From: Virgifigura deserti
GTDB taxonomy: Bacteria > Pseudomonadota > Alphaproteobacteria > Dongiales > Dongiaceae
DNA length: 43,045 nucleotides
Assembly: GCA_003576685.1 (NCBI GenBank)
Contig: QOZR01000021.1
Coordinates: forward strand, 1 to 43,045
Direction of reading: 5' to 3'
Made by a program: the position numbers and the translations under genes. The notes beneath the pieces are model-generated. The model worked only from the letters and a program-made list of their open reading frames with translations, was not told the DNA's origin and ran no database searches. Shown here one piece after another: positions 24,021 to 32,943 of the stretch (positions within the stretch are counted from its first letter, which is position 1; each line of letters begins with the position of its first letter).

Positions 24021-24938
24021 ATGCGAATGGAGACAAGGAGGGGCCTTGCGGTCCTGACCGCGGCCGTCGTGGCGATGGGGACCTGGGCGTCCGGAGCCGG
24101 TTCGGCGGGAGCCCAGGAATGCGAGAACCCTGATGTGCTGCGCTTCTCGATCATTCCGACCGAGGAAACCGCTCAGGAGGTCGCCCTGTACGAGCCGGTC
24201 ATTGACTATCTGTCCGAGCAGACTGGCAAGGAGATCGAGTTCTACATGCCGACCTCCTATGCCTCCGTCATCGAGGCCATGTTGGGCGGCTGGGTCGACA
24301 TCGCGGTACACGGGCCAAACTCCTACGTGATCGCCAACGAAGAAGATCCGACGATCGAGGTGTTCGCCACCTATGCCAAGAAGCCCGGACATCTTCAGGA
24401 GGAAGGACCGGGATATCAGGCCGTCCTGATTACGAAGAAGGGAAGCGGATTTACGGATATCGGCTCGCTGAAGGGGGCGGTGCTCGGCCTGACCGATCCG
24501 GCAAGCACTTCGGGAAACCTGCTACCGCGCGTCGCCTTCACCCCGGAGATCGGCAATAAGGAACTCGAGGACTACTTCTCCAACGTCGTCTATACCGGCG
24601 GTCATGACCTGTCGACCATCGCCGTCTTCGAAGGCAAGGTCGATGCCGGCTTCGTCGCGACCCACCGGTTCGACAATGTCGTCGACCGCGGCATGGTCAA
24701 GCTCGACGACTTCAACGTGATCTGGCGGTCGACGGTGATACCGCAGGACCCGTTCACCTATCGCGGCGCCCTGTGCCCGGATCTGAAGGAGAAGATCCGG
24801 AACACCTTCCTGACCCTGCACAAGCGGCCGGAGGCGAAGAGCTTCCTCGAAAACGTCAACTCGAACAAGTTCGTGCCCATGCAGGACGCGGATTACAACA
24901 TCATCCGCGAACTTGCGGCCAAGAAGGAAAGCAACTGA
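24021..24938 (+). CDS. phnD: phosphonate-type ABC transporter substrate-binding protein
   Basis: This 305-residue periplasmic receptor has a signal peptide (cleavage near residue 31, ...GSAGAQ). The PhnD fold is recognisable from LRFSIIPTEETAQEVALYEPVIDYLSEQTG, SYASVIEAMLGGWVDIAVHGPNSY and LGLTDPASTSGNLLP, the phosphate-cradling loop. The ATG follows GGAGGAAG. It is the second gene of the operon. Two hairpins follow its stop and may raise its expression relative to the membrane components. PhnD-type receptors bind 2-aminoethylphosphonate, other phosphonates or phosphite; the ligand here is probably related to the dehydrogenase substrate. Confidence 0.93.
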   Translation: MRMETRRGLAVLTAAVVAMGTWASGAGSAGAQECENPDVLRFSIIPTEETAQEVALYEPVIDYLSEQTGKEIEFYMPTSYASVIEAMLGGWVDIAVHGPNSYVIANEEDPTIEVFATYAKKPGHLQEEGPGYQAVLITKKGSGFTDIGSLKGAVLGLTDPASTSGNLLPRVAFTPEIGNKELEDYFSNVVYTGGHDLSTIAVFEGKVDAGFVATHRFDNVVDRGMVKLDDFNVIWRSTVIPQDPFTYRGALCPDLKEKIRNTFLTLHKRPEAKSFLENVNSNKFVPMQDADYNIIRELAAKKESN

Positions 24939-24944
24939 CCGGAT

Positions 24945-25011
24945 TTGCTTCGCTTCGGCAAGCAACTTTAGCTGGAACATTCGCCCGGGCGCGACGGTGT
25001 GCCCGGGTGAA
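24945..25011 (+). promoter_or_regulatory. tandem intercistronic hairpins after phnD
   Basis: Hairpin one pairs TTGCTT (24945-24950) with AAGCAA (24960-24965). Hairpin two has an 11-bp stem with one G-T pair (24980-24990 with 25001-25011, built on CCCGGG) and a 10-base loop. Both lie in the 138-base gap between the receptor and ATPase genes. Such structures commonly protect or partially terminate the receptor message. Confidence 0.5.
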
Positions 25012-25076
25012 TCGACCGGCCCGCCGAGCCAGGGGCGTGGCCAGAAACATGGCCAGGGATAGGGGAGGAACGAGCA

Positions 25077-25829
25077 GTGGCGATCCTCGAGGTGCGTGAT
25101 CTGACGGCGCGGTATAGCCGCACAAGCCCGGAAATTCTCAAGGGCGTCAGCTTCGATGTCGAGGCCGAGGACTTCTTCGCGATCATCGGGCCGAGCGGGG
25201 CCGGAAAATCGACTCTCATCCGGTGCATCAACCGCCTCGTGGAGCCGACCGGCGGGTCGATCCAGTTGTTCGGTGACGAAATCACCACGATGGCGCAGAA
25301 GAGCCTGCGACGGCTGCGGCGCCATATCGGGATGATCTTCCAGGAGTTCAATCTGGTGAATCGCATGTCGGTCATGGACAATGTTCTGTCCGGCCGGCTC
25401 GGTTACACCGGGACGGTTCGAAGCCTGTTCAGGATGTTTCCACGAAAGGATATCGAGCGGGCGCTCGAGCTTCTCGACCGCGTCGGGCTGAGCGAGCATG
25501 TCGACAAGCGGGCCGACCAGTTGAGCGGTGGCCAGCGCCAGAGGGTCGGCATCGCCCGGGCGCTGATGCAGGATCCGAAGCTGCTTCTGCTCGACGAGCC
25601 GACGGCGAGCCTGGACCCGAAGATCTCACGCGAGGTGATGGTGCTGATCCGCGATACGGCGCGCGAGGTGAACGTACCAGTGCTCTGCAACATTCACGAC
25701 GTCCACCTCGCCCAGGAGTTCTGCAACAAGGTCATCGGCCTTCAGGACGGAGTGAAGATGTTCGAGGGCCGAATCGCGGATATGAAGCAGAGGGACCTCG
25801 ACCGCATCTATGCCCTCGAGGTTCTTTGA
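25077..25829 (+). CDS. phnC: phosphonate-type ABC transporter ATP-binding protein
   Basis: The 250-residue ATPase has Walker A (GPSGAGKST), a Q-loop (MIFQEFNLVNRMSVMDNVLSGRLGY, typical of PhnC), the signature LSGGQRQRVGIARAL and Walker B (LLLLDEPTASLD). It starts with GTG behind a strong AGGGGAGG site. It powers import through the two PhnE subunits. Its stop overlaps the next start by one base (TGATG), so translation is coupled. Confidence 0.96.
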   Translation: MAILEVRDLTARYSRTSPEILKGVSFDVEAEDFFAIIGPSGAGKSTLIRCINRLVEPTGGSIQLFGDEITTMAQKSLRRLRRHIGMIFQEFNLVNRMSVMDNVLSGRLGYTGTVRSLFRMFPRKDIERALELLDRVGLSEHVDKRADQLSGGQRQRVGIARALMQDPKLLLLDEPTASLDPKISREVMVLIRDTAREVNVPVLCNIHDVHLAQEFCNKVIGLQDGVKMFEGRIADMKQRDLDRIYALEVL

Positions 25830-26662
25830 TGGGAGAGCGTCGCACCATGACGGGCGGCCGGGCGCAGGCTCTGCAGCAAATGGTGGAACGCCACCGCTGG
25901 GACCTAGCCCGCCAGCTGGCGCTGTTCGCCGGAATTGTTGCGGTCTGCCTGTGGAGCGTTCACGTCATCATCATCGAGGGCACCGACTGGGCGCGCATCG
26001 GCAGCCTGACGGGAGTTCTGCGATCGATCGGACGGTTTCTCGTGCTCGACTGGAGCCTCATTCCGCAGCTCGCTCTGCCGATGGTCGAGACCTTTATGAT
26101 GGCAACGCTCGGGACGCTCCTCGGCCTGTGCTTCTCCCTGCCCGTCGCATGGTTCGGGGCCATCAATGTGACGCCCTCTAAGGCGGTCTTCTATCCGCTG
26201 GGCCGGTTCCTGATGACGCTCAGCCGGTCGATCCACGAGATCGTGTGGGCGCTGATCTTCGTCGCGGCGGTCGGCCTCGGGGCGCTTCCCGGCATTCTCG
26301 CCATCGCGATGCGATCGGTGGGGTTCATTTCGAAGATCACGGCGGAAGCCATCGAGAACATCGATCACAAGCCGGTCGAGGCGATTCGGGCAACCGGCGC
26401 GAACAACTTTCAGGTCATGTATTACGGGATCATCCCGCAGATCCTGCCCGTCGTCCTCGGGACCATCATCTTCGAGTGGGACATCAACATTCGGCGTTCC
26501 GCGATCATGGGGCTCGTCGGCGCCGGGGGCTTGGGCCTGACCTTCTTCCGGCAGATGCACATGTTCAATTACGGCGGTGTCACGATGGTGATCCTGGCGA
26601 TCCTCGTCCTGATCATCCTGGGCGAAGTGATCTCTCACTACGCCCGCAAGGCCGTGACCTGA
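25829..26662 (+). CDS. phnE: phosphonate-type ABC transporter permease, first subunit
   Basis: The product of 277 residues has about six transmembrane helices and the EAA coupling loop (EAIRATGANNFQVMYYGIIPQILP) that contacts the ATPase. PhnE signatures include LPVAWFGAINVTP and SIHEIVWALIFVAAVGLGALPGILAIA. The ATG overlaps the phnC stop and has GAGG upstream. It pairs with the second PhnE encoded directly downstream to form a heterodimeric channel. Confidence 0.95.
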   Translation: MGERRTMTGGRAQALQQMVERHRWDLARQLALFAGIVAVCLWSVHVIIIEGTDWARIGSLTGVLRSIGRFLVLDWSLIPQLALPMVETFMMATLGTLLGLCFSLPVAWFGAINVTPSKAVFYPLGRFLMTLSRSIHEIVWALIFVAAVGLGALPGILAIAMRSVGFISKITAEAIENIDHKPVEAIRATGANNFQVMYYGIIPQILPVVLGTIIFEWDINIRRSAIMGLVGAGGLGLTFFRQMHMFNYGGVTMVILAILVLIILGEVISHYARKAVT

Positions 26663-26692
26663 CCGATGACCCCGCGGAAGGAAACGGCCGCC

Positions 26693-27580
26693 ATGACCAT
26701 GATCTCGTTCGCACGCAGCGCCCAGGCACGAGACGGAAGCCGGCGGCAGTGGAGCCGGTTCAGATACCCGGACTCCCTCTTTCGCTATGCCGCGCTTCTG
26801 GGCGCCGTTCTGTTCATCGGCTACTCCATCGAGTTCCTCGGCATCGATCTGGCCCGACTCCTCCAGATGTTCGGACGGATCGGGGAAGTCCTCGCGAACC
26901 GCTATTACCCGCCGGACGTCGGCTACGTGCTCCAGCCGGACTATCTGCATTCGGTTCTGGAGTCCATCCAGATGGCTTATCTGGGCGCGCTCTTCGGACT
27001 TCTCCTGGCAGCGCCGCTGGCCTGGTTCGCGTCCTACAACATGACCCCGAGCCGGCGCGTTCTCTACCCCATGGCGCGGTTCGTGATCATGGGGAGCCGG
27101 TCGGTCCATGAGATGATCTGGACGATCCTGTTCGTGACGATCCTGGGCTTCGGCATGCTGCCCGGTGTCCTGGCGCTCACGATGTTCTGCATCGGGTTCG
27201 CCGGCAAGCTGCTCGCCGAGGAGATCGAGGCCGTCGACATGGGGCCCGTGGATGCCATCCGGGCGAGCGGCGCCAACGCCGTTCAGACGGTCATGTATGC
27301 CGTTTGGCCGCAGGTGAAGGTCGCCTGGACGGGCATCGCCATCTACACCTGGGACGTGGCCTTCCGCGCCGCGACGGTCGTCGGCTTCTTCGGCGCCGGC
27401 GGCATGGGCTGGTACCTGAAGCGCAATGTGCAGCAGCTCGAGAACGAGCGCGTGGCGGCGATTCTACTGTCGATCGTGGCGCTCGTGATCGTCTCCGAGC
27501 TCGTCTCGGCCTGGGCCCGTCACAGGGTTGCGAAAGCGCGCCGGCCGACGGCGCTCCAAGGCCGCACCGTGGCGGACTGA
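26693..27580 (+). CDS. phnE: phosphonate-type ABC transporter permease, second subunit
   Basis: The product of 295 residues is a paralog of the preceding permease, with equivalent motifs (LAAPLAWFASYNMTPSRRVLYPMARF; EAA loop DAIRASGANAVQTVMYAVWPQVK) and a longer cytoplasmic N-terminus. A start at 26666, three bases after the preceding stop, is open too. The ATG at 26693 is preferred because AAGGA precedes it, but either is possible. It is the last gene of the dehydrogenase-phnDCEE operon. A heterodimer of two PhnE proteins is usual in alphaproteobacterial Phn importers. Confidence 0.93.
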   Translation: MTMISFARSAQARDGSRRQWSRFRYPDSLFRYAALLGAVLFIGYSIEFLGIDLARLLQMFGRIGEVLANRYYPPDVGYVLQPDYLHSVLESIQMAYLGALFGLLLAAPLAWFASYNMTPSRRVLYPMARFVIMGSRSVHEMIWTILFVTILGFGMLPGVLALTMFCIGFAGKLLAEEIEAVDMGPVDAIRASGANAVQTVMYAVWPQVKVAWTGIAIYTWDVAFRAATVVGFFGAGGMGWYLKRNVQQLENERVAAILLSIVALVIVSELVSAWARHRVAKARRPTALQGRTVAD

Positions 27581-27590
27581 GAACGCCTAA

Positions 27591-27610
27591 CAGGTCTTAT
27601 CCGCGACCTG
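27591..27610. terminator. short hairpin between the phn operon and convergent doxX
   Basis: A 6-bp stem CAGGTC/GACCTG with an 8-base loop lies 10 bases after the last phnE stop and before the end of the convergent DoxX gene. It is weak, but it is the only candidate terminator there. Confidence 0.35.
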
Positions 27611-27642
27611 CGTCGACTCGGACTTGGCGCGGGTTAAGACGA

Positions 27643-28050
27643 TCAGGGTGTCGCGAAGTCGGTTCCGCGTCGCATGGCATCGACGCTCCACGCACCGCCT
27701 CCCGCGAAAACGAAATGCAGGAAGACGAAGCAATAGAGGATCGCAGCATCGCCGCCGTTCAGAACGGGAAAGAAGCTTTCCGGCGCATGCGCCATGAAGT
27801 AGGCGACGGCCATATCGCCGGACAGGATGAAGGCGACAGGCCGGGTGAAGAGCCCGATCGCAAGCAGCGCACCGCCGATCAACTCGATCAACCCCTGAAT
27901 ACCGGACAGCGACATCAGCGCCGGCGGATTGGCATGCGGCGGAAAGTCGAGCAGCTTCTGCGTTCCATGCTCCAGGAAAAGGAGCGCCGACATGATGCGC
28001 AGGACGCTCAACATATGCGGCGCCCAAGGTGTCAGTCGATCGAAGATCAT
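27643..28050 (-). CDS. DoxX family membrane protein
   Basis: This 135-residue protein has four hydrophobic helices and the DoxX signatures LRIMSALLFLEHGTQKLL, GIQGLIELIGGALLAIGLFTRPVAFILSGDMAVAYFMAHAP and a final FVFLHFVFAGGGAWSVD. The ATG at 28050 is preceded by CGGAGG; an upstream in-frame extension is not family-like. DoxX proteins are small inner-membrane proteins linked to redox homeostasis or quinone-related functions, and the exact role is unknown. It is monocistronic and converges with the phosphonate importer operon, with no evident link to it. Confidence 0.9.
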   Translation of the reverse strand: MIFDRLTPWAPHMLSVLRIMSALLFLEHGTQKLLDFPPHANPPALMSLSGIQGLIELIGGALLAIGLFTRPVAFILSGDMAVAYFMAHAPESFFPVLNGGDAAILYCFVFLHFVFAGGGAWSVDAMRRGTDFATP

Positions 28051-28248
28051 TACGTTGCCTCCGCTTCTGGGATCCAACCGTTCCCCCCGTTTTCGTCCTC
28101 GTGGGCGAACATCAACATCGACCCGTCCGGTCCGAAGAGTTCGGCCGATCAGTAGAGCGTCAATGATGCATGCTGAACGGCCATAAACCAAGCCTCCGAA
28201 GCGCTCTTCGGTGCCGTCGAAAAGACATTGCGGTCGGTGGACAAGTGT

Positions 28249-29088
28249 TCAAACGCTGAATTTCAAGCGCGCATGATTGTAGACCTCGATATCTGGAGCG
28301 CAGAACTCCTCGATTAAGGGCCTGAGTTCGGAAAGCTCGATCGTCTCCTTCTCACGTTGTGAGCTGCGGTTGTGGCGCCCTATCGTGATCCTGGCGCCGA
28401 TCTGATGCGCCACGTCCCCTTCGAACTTGGAGAGATCATCGACAAACCCGATGACGTCGAGCCGGTCAAGCGCAAGCTTCGCGTTCTCTACCATGCGCTC
28501 AGTCGACGGCAAGCGCCCGCGACTGTCGTCCGCTCCCCCAAGGAAAGTGGTGATCGTGCGCCCCCAGATCGGACCGAGTTTGGAAAGGCCGTCCGCATCC
28601 CAGGATACGTCGACATGGTCATATGACTGACTTCGGCTGGAATAGAGATATTGAGAAACAAACCTGTCCACTGGGTGGCGAAGCACCGTCACAAACTTAT
28701 GAGTCTTCTCAAAAGCATCGTGAATGCGCGGACTATACATCACATGACCGCTCACAGATTTAGCGCCGGAATGCAAATAGTTGAAGAGGAGACGCTGACG
28801 AAATTGATGGATTTGCGTCCACGCCTCGTTCGTCACATCGAACGGTCCATGGGTATCACTGCGTAGATCAAGGAAACGGATTGCCGCCACAGAGCCCGGC
28901 GCCTCGATCTTCCTATAGGTCCAAGGAGCATAGACGCTCACCAAGGCCGTTGTGACTGAAACGCCGGCACATTTCGGGATGTGGTGAAAGACGACGCCAG
29001 ATTTCGGGCCGGCCCCCGTCAGCTCACGCAATGATGACGTCACTGCGGCGGAAATCGTCGCGATTCGCGATCTGCGCAAGCTCATCAT
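28249..29088 (-). CDS. PAPS-dependent sulfotransferase (sulfotransferase family 2)
   Basis: This product of about 279 residues carries both PAPS-binding elements: the 5'-phosphosulfate loop VVFHHIPKCAGVSV and the 3'-phosphate strand FVTVLRHPVDRFVSQYLYS. These are characteristic of carbohydrate sulfotransferases. A start at 29088 is preferred (AGGG upstream); a GTG at 29130 and ATG at 29121 are also in frame. The gene is richer in A+T than the flanking metabolic genes and has looser codon use. It sits beside glycosyltransferases and an FkbM methyltransferase, so its acceptor is probably a surface polysaccharide or glycolipid. The acceptor is not identifiable from sequence. Confidence 0.82.
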   Translation of the reverse strand: MMSLRRSRIATISAAVTSSLRELTGAGPKSGVVFHHIPKCAGVSVTTALVSVYAPWTYRKIEAPGSVAAIRFLDLRSDTHGPFDVTNEAWTQIHQFRQRLLFNYLHSGAKSVSGHVMYSPRIHDAFEKTHKFVTVLRHPVDRFVSQYLYSSRSQSYDHVDVSWDADGLSKLGPIWGRTITTFLGGADDSRGRLPSTERMVENAKLALDRLDVIGFVDDLSKFEGDVAHQIGARITIGRHNRSSQREKETIELSELRPLIEEFCAPDIEVYNHARLKFSV

Positions 29089-29248
29089 CGCTACCCTATA
29101 CCGGCACTGCTCCAAAAGCATGCGGGGCACGAAACAGCATTGCTAACGCACATTACCATCGTGAAAAAAACAGCCGGCCCTTTGGTGGAGAGCGATAAGC
29201 TCTGCCTGAACCCAGGCATCTGTTCACTGGGTTCCTGTCGAACGGCGA

Positions 29249-30037
29249 TCATTCCCGCTCAAAGATTTCGTTGAAGTGATGGGCGCTGTACATTCCACGC
29301 CTTGGTATAAATCCGAGCTCCGCCAGAGCAGAGTATATTCCTTCAACACTGCGGCCAAAACGTGCCGAGTTCTCAGCGTCTATCTCAGCGACTATCTTCT
29401 TGACCTGAGGTTTCCGAATGAAATGCGCGATCGAATCCAGAACCTGCCCTTCCGCACCTTCCACATCTATTTTGATCAATGTGGCCCGATCGCCGATAAT
29501 TATCTCGAAAAGTGAATCGAGATCATCGAAATGGATTTGAAGAACCGTAATCTCTCCTCGATCGTCAAGGTGAGCACTACCAGTGTGATCCGCCCTGCCA
29601 GCGGCGAACCGCGCTATTTTCGTGATATTGCCGACCGCTGCGTTGAACGGGTAGAAATTTTGCACTCCATTCAGGACGGCGTTCTCGATCAAGTCACGAT
29701 AGCTCCGCAATGAGGGCTCGAACGCGACGACCGCGCCCGTTTCACCAACTTTCGCACACGCCACCATCGAAAAGAGCCCAGCGTTCGCTCCAATGTCGAC
29801 AAAGGCCATTCCCGGCTCGAGCTGGATGACTTCAGCGAATACGTCATCGTAGTTGGACAGAAGATGCCCGCCGATTGAGGCAAAGTTCGTGTAATCTCGC
29901 GAATTCGAACGGATAAGAACGCCGTAGCACGACCTCACCGCCTTTCCATCTACCAGCCGCAGCGCCCACCGTAAGATTTGCCGCTTGCCTCGGTGATGGG
30001 GGCTGGCGATGTAGGCGGAAATGAGGGAGGTCAGCAT
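29249..30037 (-). CDS. FkbM family SAM-dependent methyltransferase
   Basis: This product of about 262 residues has SAM-binding motif I (MAFVDIGANAGLFSMVAC) and the FkbM acid motif (LIKIDVEGAEGQVLDSI), which together define the family. FkbM enzymes O-methylate sugars or glycans in polysaccharide clusters. A hydrophobic N-terminal segment (MLTSLISAYIASP) may be a membrane-associating helix. An ATG at 30037 is preferred over a TTG at 30082. It lies downstream of a glycosyltransferase gene on the same strand, consistent with modification of the same glycan. Confidence 0.85.
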   Translation of the reverse strand: MLTSLISAYIASPHHRGKRQILRWALRLVDGKAVRSCYGVLIRSNSRDYTNFASIGGHLLSNYDDVFAEVIQLEPGMAFVDIGANAGLFSMVACAKVGETGAVVAFEPSLRSYRDLIENAVLNGVQNFYPFNAAVGNITKIARFAAGRADHTGSAHLDDRGEITVLQIHFDDLDSLFEIIIGDRATLIKIDVEGAEGQVLDSIAHFIRKPQVKKIVAEIDAENSARFGRSVEGIYSALAELGFIPRRGMYSAHHFNEIFERE

Positions 30038-30109
30038 AAGAAGTATCTCGGCAGGGCCGACGAGCGCGTGTGCCGTCGGCAAATCCCGCGCGGGATTGCG
30101 CGCCGCACG

Positions 30110-31114
30110 TCACGCTGGGCGGACGATGCGTAGCTGCTTGACATAGGCATGTCGACGATGTCCGAAGGGTTTGGGGTCCGGCAGGTTCCGCGGCTCCGGC
30201 GAGGTATCCAGAAAGTGCATGCCCGGCTTTTGGCGCCGCCTTCTGCGAGCCATAGGCGTAAGCGGCAGCGTGGGATCAAGCAGCACCGACTTCGTCAGGA
30301 GCGACAGCCCTTGCAAGACACGGCCGCTTCGCAGGCTTTTCCCTGCAGCCGAAAAACAGGAGGCGGCCATGGACCAGCGGAAGAGCCGGGCGGGCAGTTC
30401 GGGGTGGCGCCGCCGCACCTCCGCAAGCACGCGGCTGTGAAAGTCGGTCAATCCGACGACATTGCTGCTCCAGCTTCCGGAAGTTCGGCGATAGCCCACC
30501 AGGAATTCCGGCACGACCGCGAAGTGGTAACGCTCTGCAACGGCCAGAGCGAAAAGGTAATCCTGGGCATAGAGGAACGCCTCGTCATAGCCGCCGATCG
30601 CAGCGAGGCAATCACGGCGCACAAGAGGTGTGCTCCCGTTCAGGAGGAAGTTGTAAAGCACTAAGACGGCGTAGGCCTCTCCCTCGACGCACTCGCCCCG
30701 ATATTGATCGACTATCCGGCTATCTTTGTCGATCATGGATGACCAGGTATAAACGAGACCAACGTCCAGTTCGCCCTGTCGCATTGCCGATACCTGCTTG
30801 GCGATCTTCGTCGGGTGCCACAGGTCATCCGCGTCCAGCGGCGCGATCAGGGCTCCCCGCGCCTGCGCGAGTCCGTGGTTCCTTGCAGCGCCTGGACCTT
30901 TGTTCGCCTGACGAAGGACACGCAGCCGGGGGTCGGTTGCCGCGACCGCCTTGGCGATTTCAAAGGTCTCGTCGGTCGAACCGTCGTCCACGACGATGAC
31001 TTCGAGATCGGGATAGGTTTGGGCAAGGACGGAGTCGAGCGTCTCGCGAAGGTATCTTGCCGCGTTATAGGCGGGAACGACAACGGACACCAATGTCCCC
31101 TGCCCCCCCGCCAT
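30110..31114 (-). CDS. glycosyltransferase family 2
   Basis: The 334-residue enzyme has a GT-A fold: VSVVVPAYNAARYLRETLDSVLAQTYPDLEVIVVDDGSTD at the N-terminus, the metal-binding D-x-D region (APLDADDLWHP), and the acceptor-side aspartates (DEAFLYAQDYLFALAVAE). The start at 31114 gives a standard family N-terminus; a longer frame upstream is an artefact. The C-terminus is basic and likely cytoplasmic. It transfers a nucleotide-activated sugar to a glycan precursor. It is probably co-transcribed with the FkbM gene 72 bases downstream. Confidence 0.9.
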   Translation of the reverse strand: MAGGQGTLVSVVVPAYNAARYLRETLDSVLAQTYPDLEVIVVDDGSTDETFEIAKAVAATDPRLRVLRQANKGPGAARNHGLAQARGALIAPLDADDLWHPTKIAKQVSAMRQGELDVGLVYTWSSMIDKDSRIVDQYRGECVEGEAYAVLVLYNFLLNGSTPLVRRDCLAAIGGYDEAFLYAQDYLFALAVAERYHFAVVPEFLVGYRRTSGSWSSNVVGLTDFHSRVLAEVRRRHPELPARLFRWSMAASCFSAAGKSLRSGRVLQGLSLLTKSVLLDPTLPLTPMARRRRRQKPGMHFLDTSPEPRNLPDPKPFGHRRHAYVKQLRIVRPA

Positions 31115-31752
31115 GGTCACCGGCGCTCCCGGATCTCGATCGCCACAGGCAGACAACGAGGATCCGTCTTGGCCCCCGGTATTTTGACCGATGGCAACCC
31201 ACATGGAGCAGACCGAACATGCGCTATATGTGACGTCGCGGCCGCGTTGGCCCAAAGCTCGCGGCGGGCGGCGAACGCCTGCAGTGAACCCTCGCAGCCG
31301 CTCGCCTCGCCGGCGCTGCCGTCTGCGACGGCTTGCCGCTCGCGTGTGCTCCGGAGGCACAGGGGCGCCGAAAGAGTGCTCATTCCAGTGCCGTAAACCG
31401 CCGTGCTCCGAAATTTGTTCCAGCCAGTGCGACCAGGCTGGCCTGTCACGCCGCCATGATTCTCTCTCATAGAGTGTTCAACTGATCAGAAAGCTCCCGC
31501 AAATCTTGGATACCGTCTTAGGACAAAACGATCGGTTGATTCATTTCAACAATGGGCAGCTGATGAACGAACGTAGCCGCACTGAAGTAGCGGCGACTGT
31601 CAAGAAGAGCTGAACCCTCAAACATTTCGCGACGCCGGATTTTCCATGCGGGTTGACGTTTCGATCACGCTTACTACCCTCTTGAATGGTTAAGAATTCA
31701 AGCGTTTGGTGCATCCCCTGGTCTGTTGGCCCGCCTGCTTGGCCGAGGCGCC
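31115..31752. other. long divergent intergenic region in the glycan islet
   Basis: This 638-base region lies between divergent glycosyltransferase genes. The part near 31480-31720 is A+T-rich and could hold both promoters. No supported gene was found: short frames on both strands lack ribosome binding sites and recognisable domains. No insertion-sequence end or clear repeat was noticed. Confidence 0.5.
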
Positions 31753-32943
31753 ATGAACAGAGCCTTCGCCGTCGCCATGGTTGCCGCCTGCCCGTTCCCG
31801 TATCCGCGCGGCACCCCGGCGCGGATCTACAGAATGGCCGAAGCGCTCATCGAGAGGGGCCACACGGTCCATGTTGTCACGTATCACCTCGGTGAAGAGA
31901 AGCGCTCCATCCCCTTCCCCATTCACCGCACCCCGGTTGTCCCGACTTATCAAAAGACCGAGCCAGGGCCGTCCTATCAGAAGCTCTTCCTAGTCGACCC
32001 GCTTCTTGCCGCGGTATTGCTGCGCGTCGTGCGAACGCATCCCGTCGACCTCATCCATGCGCATCATTACGAGGGCCTCGGTGTGTCGCTGCTTGTGAGG
32101 CGGTTCACGGGCCTTCCGGTTGTCTACGACGCCCACACACTGCTGTCCTCGGAACTGCCTTACTACCAGCTCGGGATGACTGCGAGCATCAAGCGCCGGC
32201 TCGGCATGTCCTTGGATCGTTGGCTGCCGAAGCAGGCATGCTCAATTATCGCTGTCTCCGACGAAATTCGGACGGCTCTCGCCACCTGTGGTCGGCAACC
32301 GCCGCCTGTGGCCTTTATCCCGAATGGCGTTGAGCAACATTTTTTCTCGCGGTGTGAGACCTCTGGGATCGCAGCCGCTGGACGCAACTGGCTCATCTAT
32401 ACAGGAAATTTCGCCAAGTATCAGCGTATCGATCTTATGCTCGAAAGCTTCAAGATGGTCGTTGCGACGCACCCGGACGCTAGATTGCTGATCGTGGCGA
32501 ACGAGCCGTTCGAACCGCTGATAGCGTTGGCCGAGCAGTTGGGAATCATGCCATACCTTGAGCTGGTGCAAGCAGATTTCGATCATTTGCCGGAGCTTCT
32601 CAGCCGAGCCCGGATAGCGCTCAACCCACGCACAGACTGTGATGGGCTGCCGCAGAAGCTGCTCAACTACATGGCGGCTGGAAAGGCGATCGTCTCATTT
32701 TCTGGATCGGCTAAGAATCTCGACCATGCGAAAACCGCGCTGATTGTTGAGAACGGCGACGTTGCTGGGTTTGCCAGAGCCATTGTGACTCTGCTTGAGA
32801 ACACCGATTTGGCGGCGCAGCTCGGTGCGGCGGCGCAGGCGACGGCCCGCATCGAGTTTACGTGGAAGCGGACTGCCGAAAAAGTCGAGCAAGTCTATGC
32901 CCAGGTTCTCAGCGGTCGCGGAGCAAAATATGCCGACGTCTGA
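31753..32943 (+). CDS. glycosyltransferase family 4
   Basis: The 396-residue GT-B enzyme has an N-terminal acceptor domain (CPFPYPRGTPARIYRMAEALIERGHTVHVVTYH; VDLIHAHHYEGLGVS) and a C-terminal nucleotide-sugar domain with the GT4 E-x7-E-like region (VQADFDHLPELLSRARIALNPRTDCDGLPQKLLNYMAAGKAIVSF). The likely ATG at 31753 has GAGG upstream; a TTG at 31726 is also in frame. It overlaps the next gene by 14 bases. It probably adds a sugar to the same surface glycan made by the neighbouring enzymes. Confidence 0.9.
   Translation: MNRAFAVAMVAACPFPYPRGTPARIYRMAEALIERGHTVHVVTYHLGEEKRSIPFPIHRTPVVPTYQKTEPGPSYQKLFLVDPLLAAVLLRVVRTHPVDLIHAHHYEGLGVSLLVRRFTGLPVVYDAHTLLSSELPYYQLGMTASIKRRLGMSLDRWLPKQACSIIAVSDEIRTALATCGRQPPPVAFIPNGVEQHFFSRCETSGIAAAGRNWLIYTGNFAKYQRIDLMLESFKMVVATHPDARLLIVANEPFEPLIALAEQLGIMPYLELVQADFDHLPELLSRARIALNPRTDCDGLPQKLLNYMAAGKAIVSFSGSAKNLDHAKTALIVENGDVAGFARAIVTLLENTDLAAQLGAAAQATARIEFTWKRTAEKVEQVYAQVLSGRGAKYADV

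Noticed and set aside
25904..27109. Minus-strand frame of about 400 codons opposite the phnE genes
   Set aside because: Antisense to two clear membrane-protein genes; composition is hydrophilic mirror sequence.
31117..31470. 117-codon minus-strand frame upstream of the family 2 glycosyltransferase
   Set aside because: No ribosome binding site, low-complexity Arg/Ala composition and no domain; treated as intergenic.
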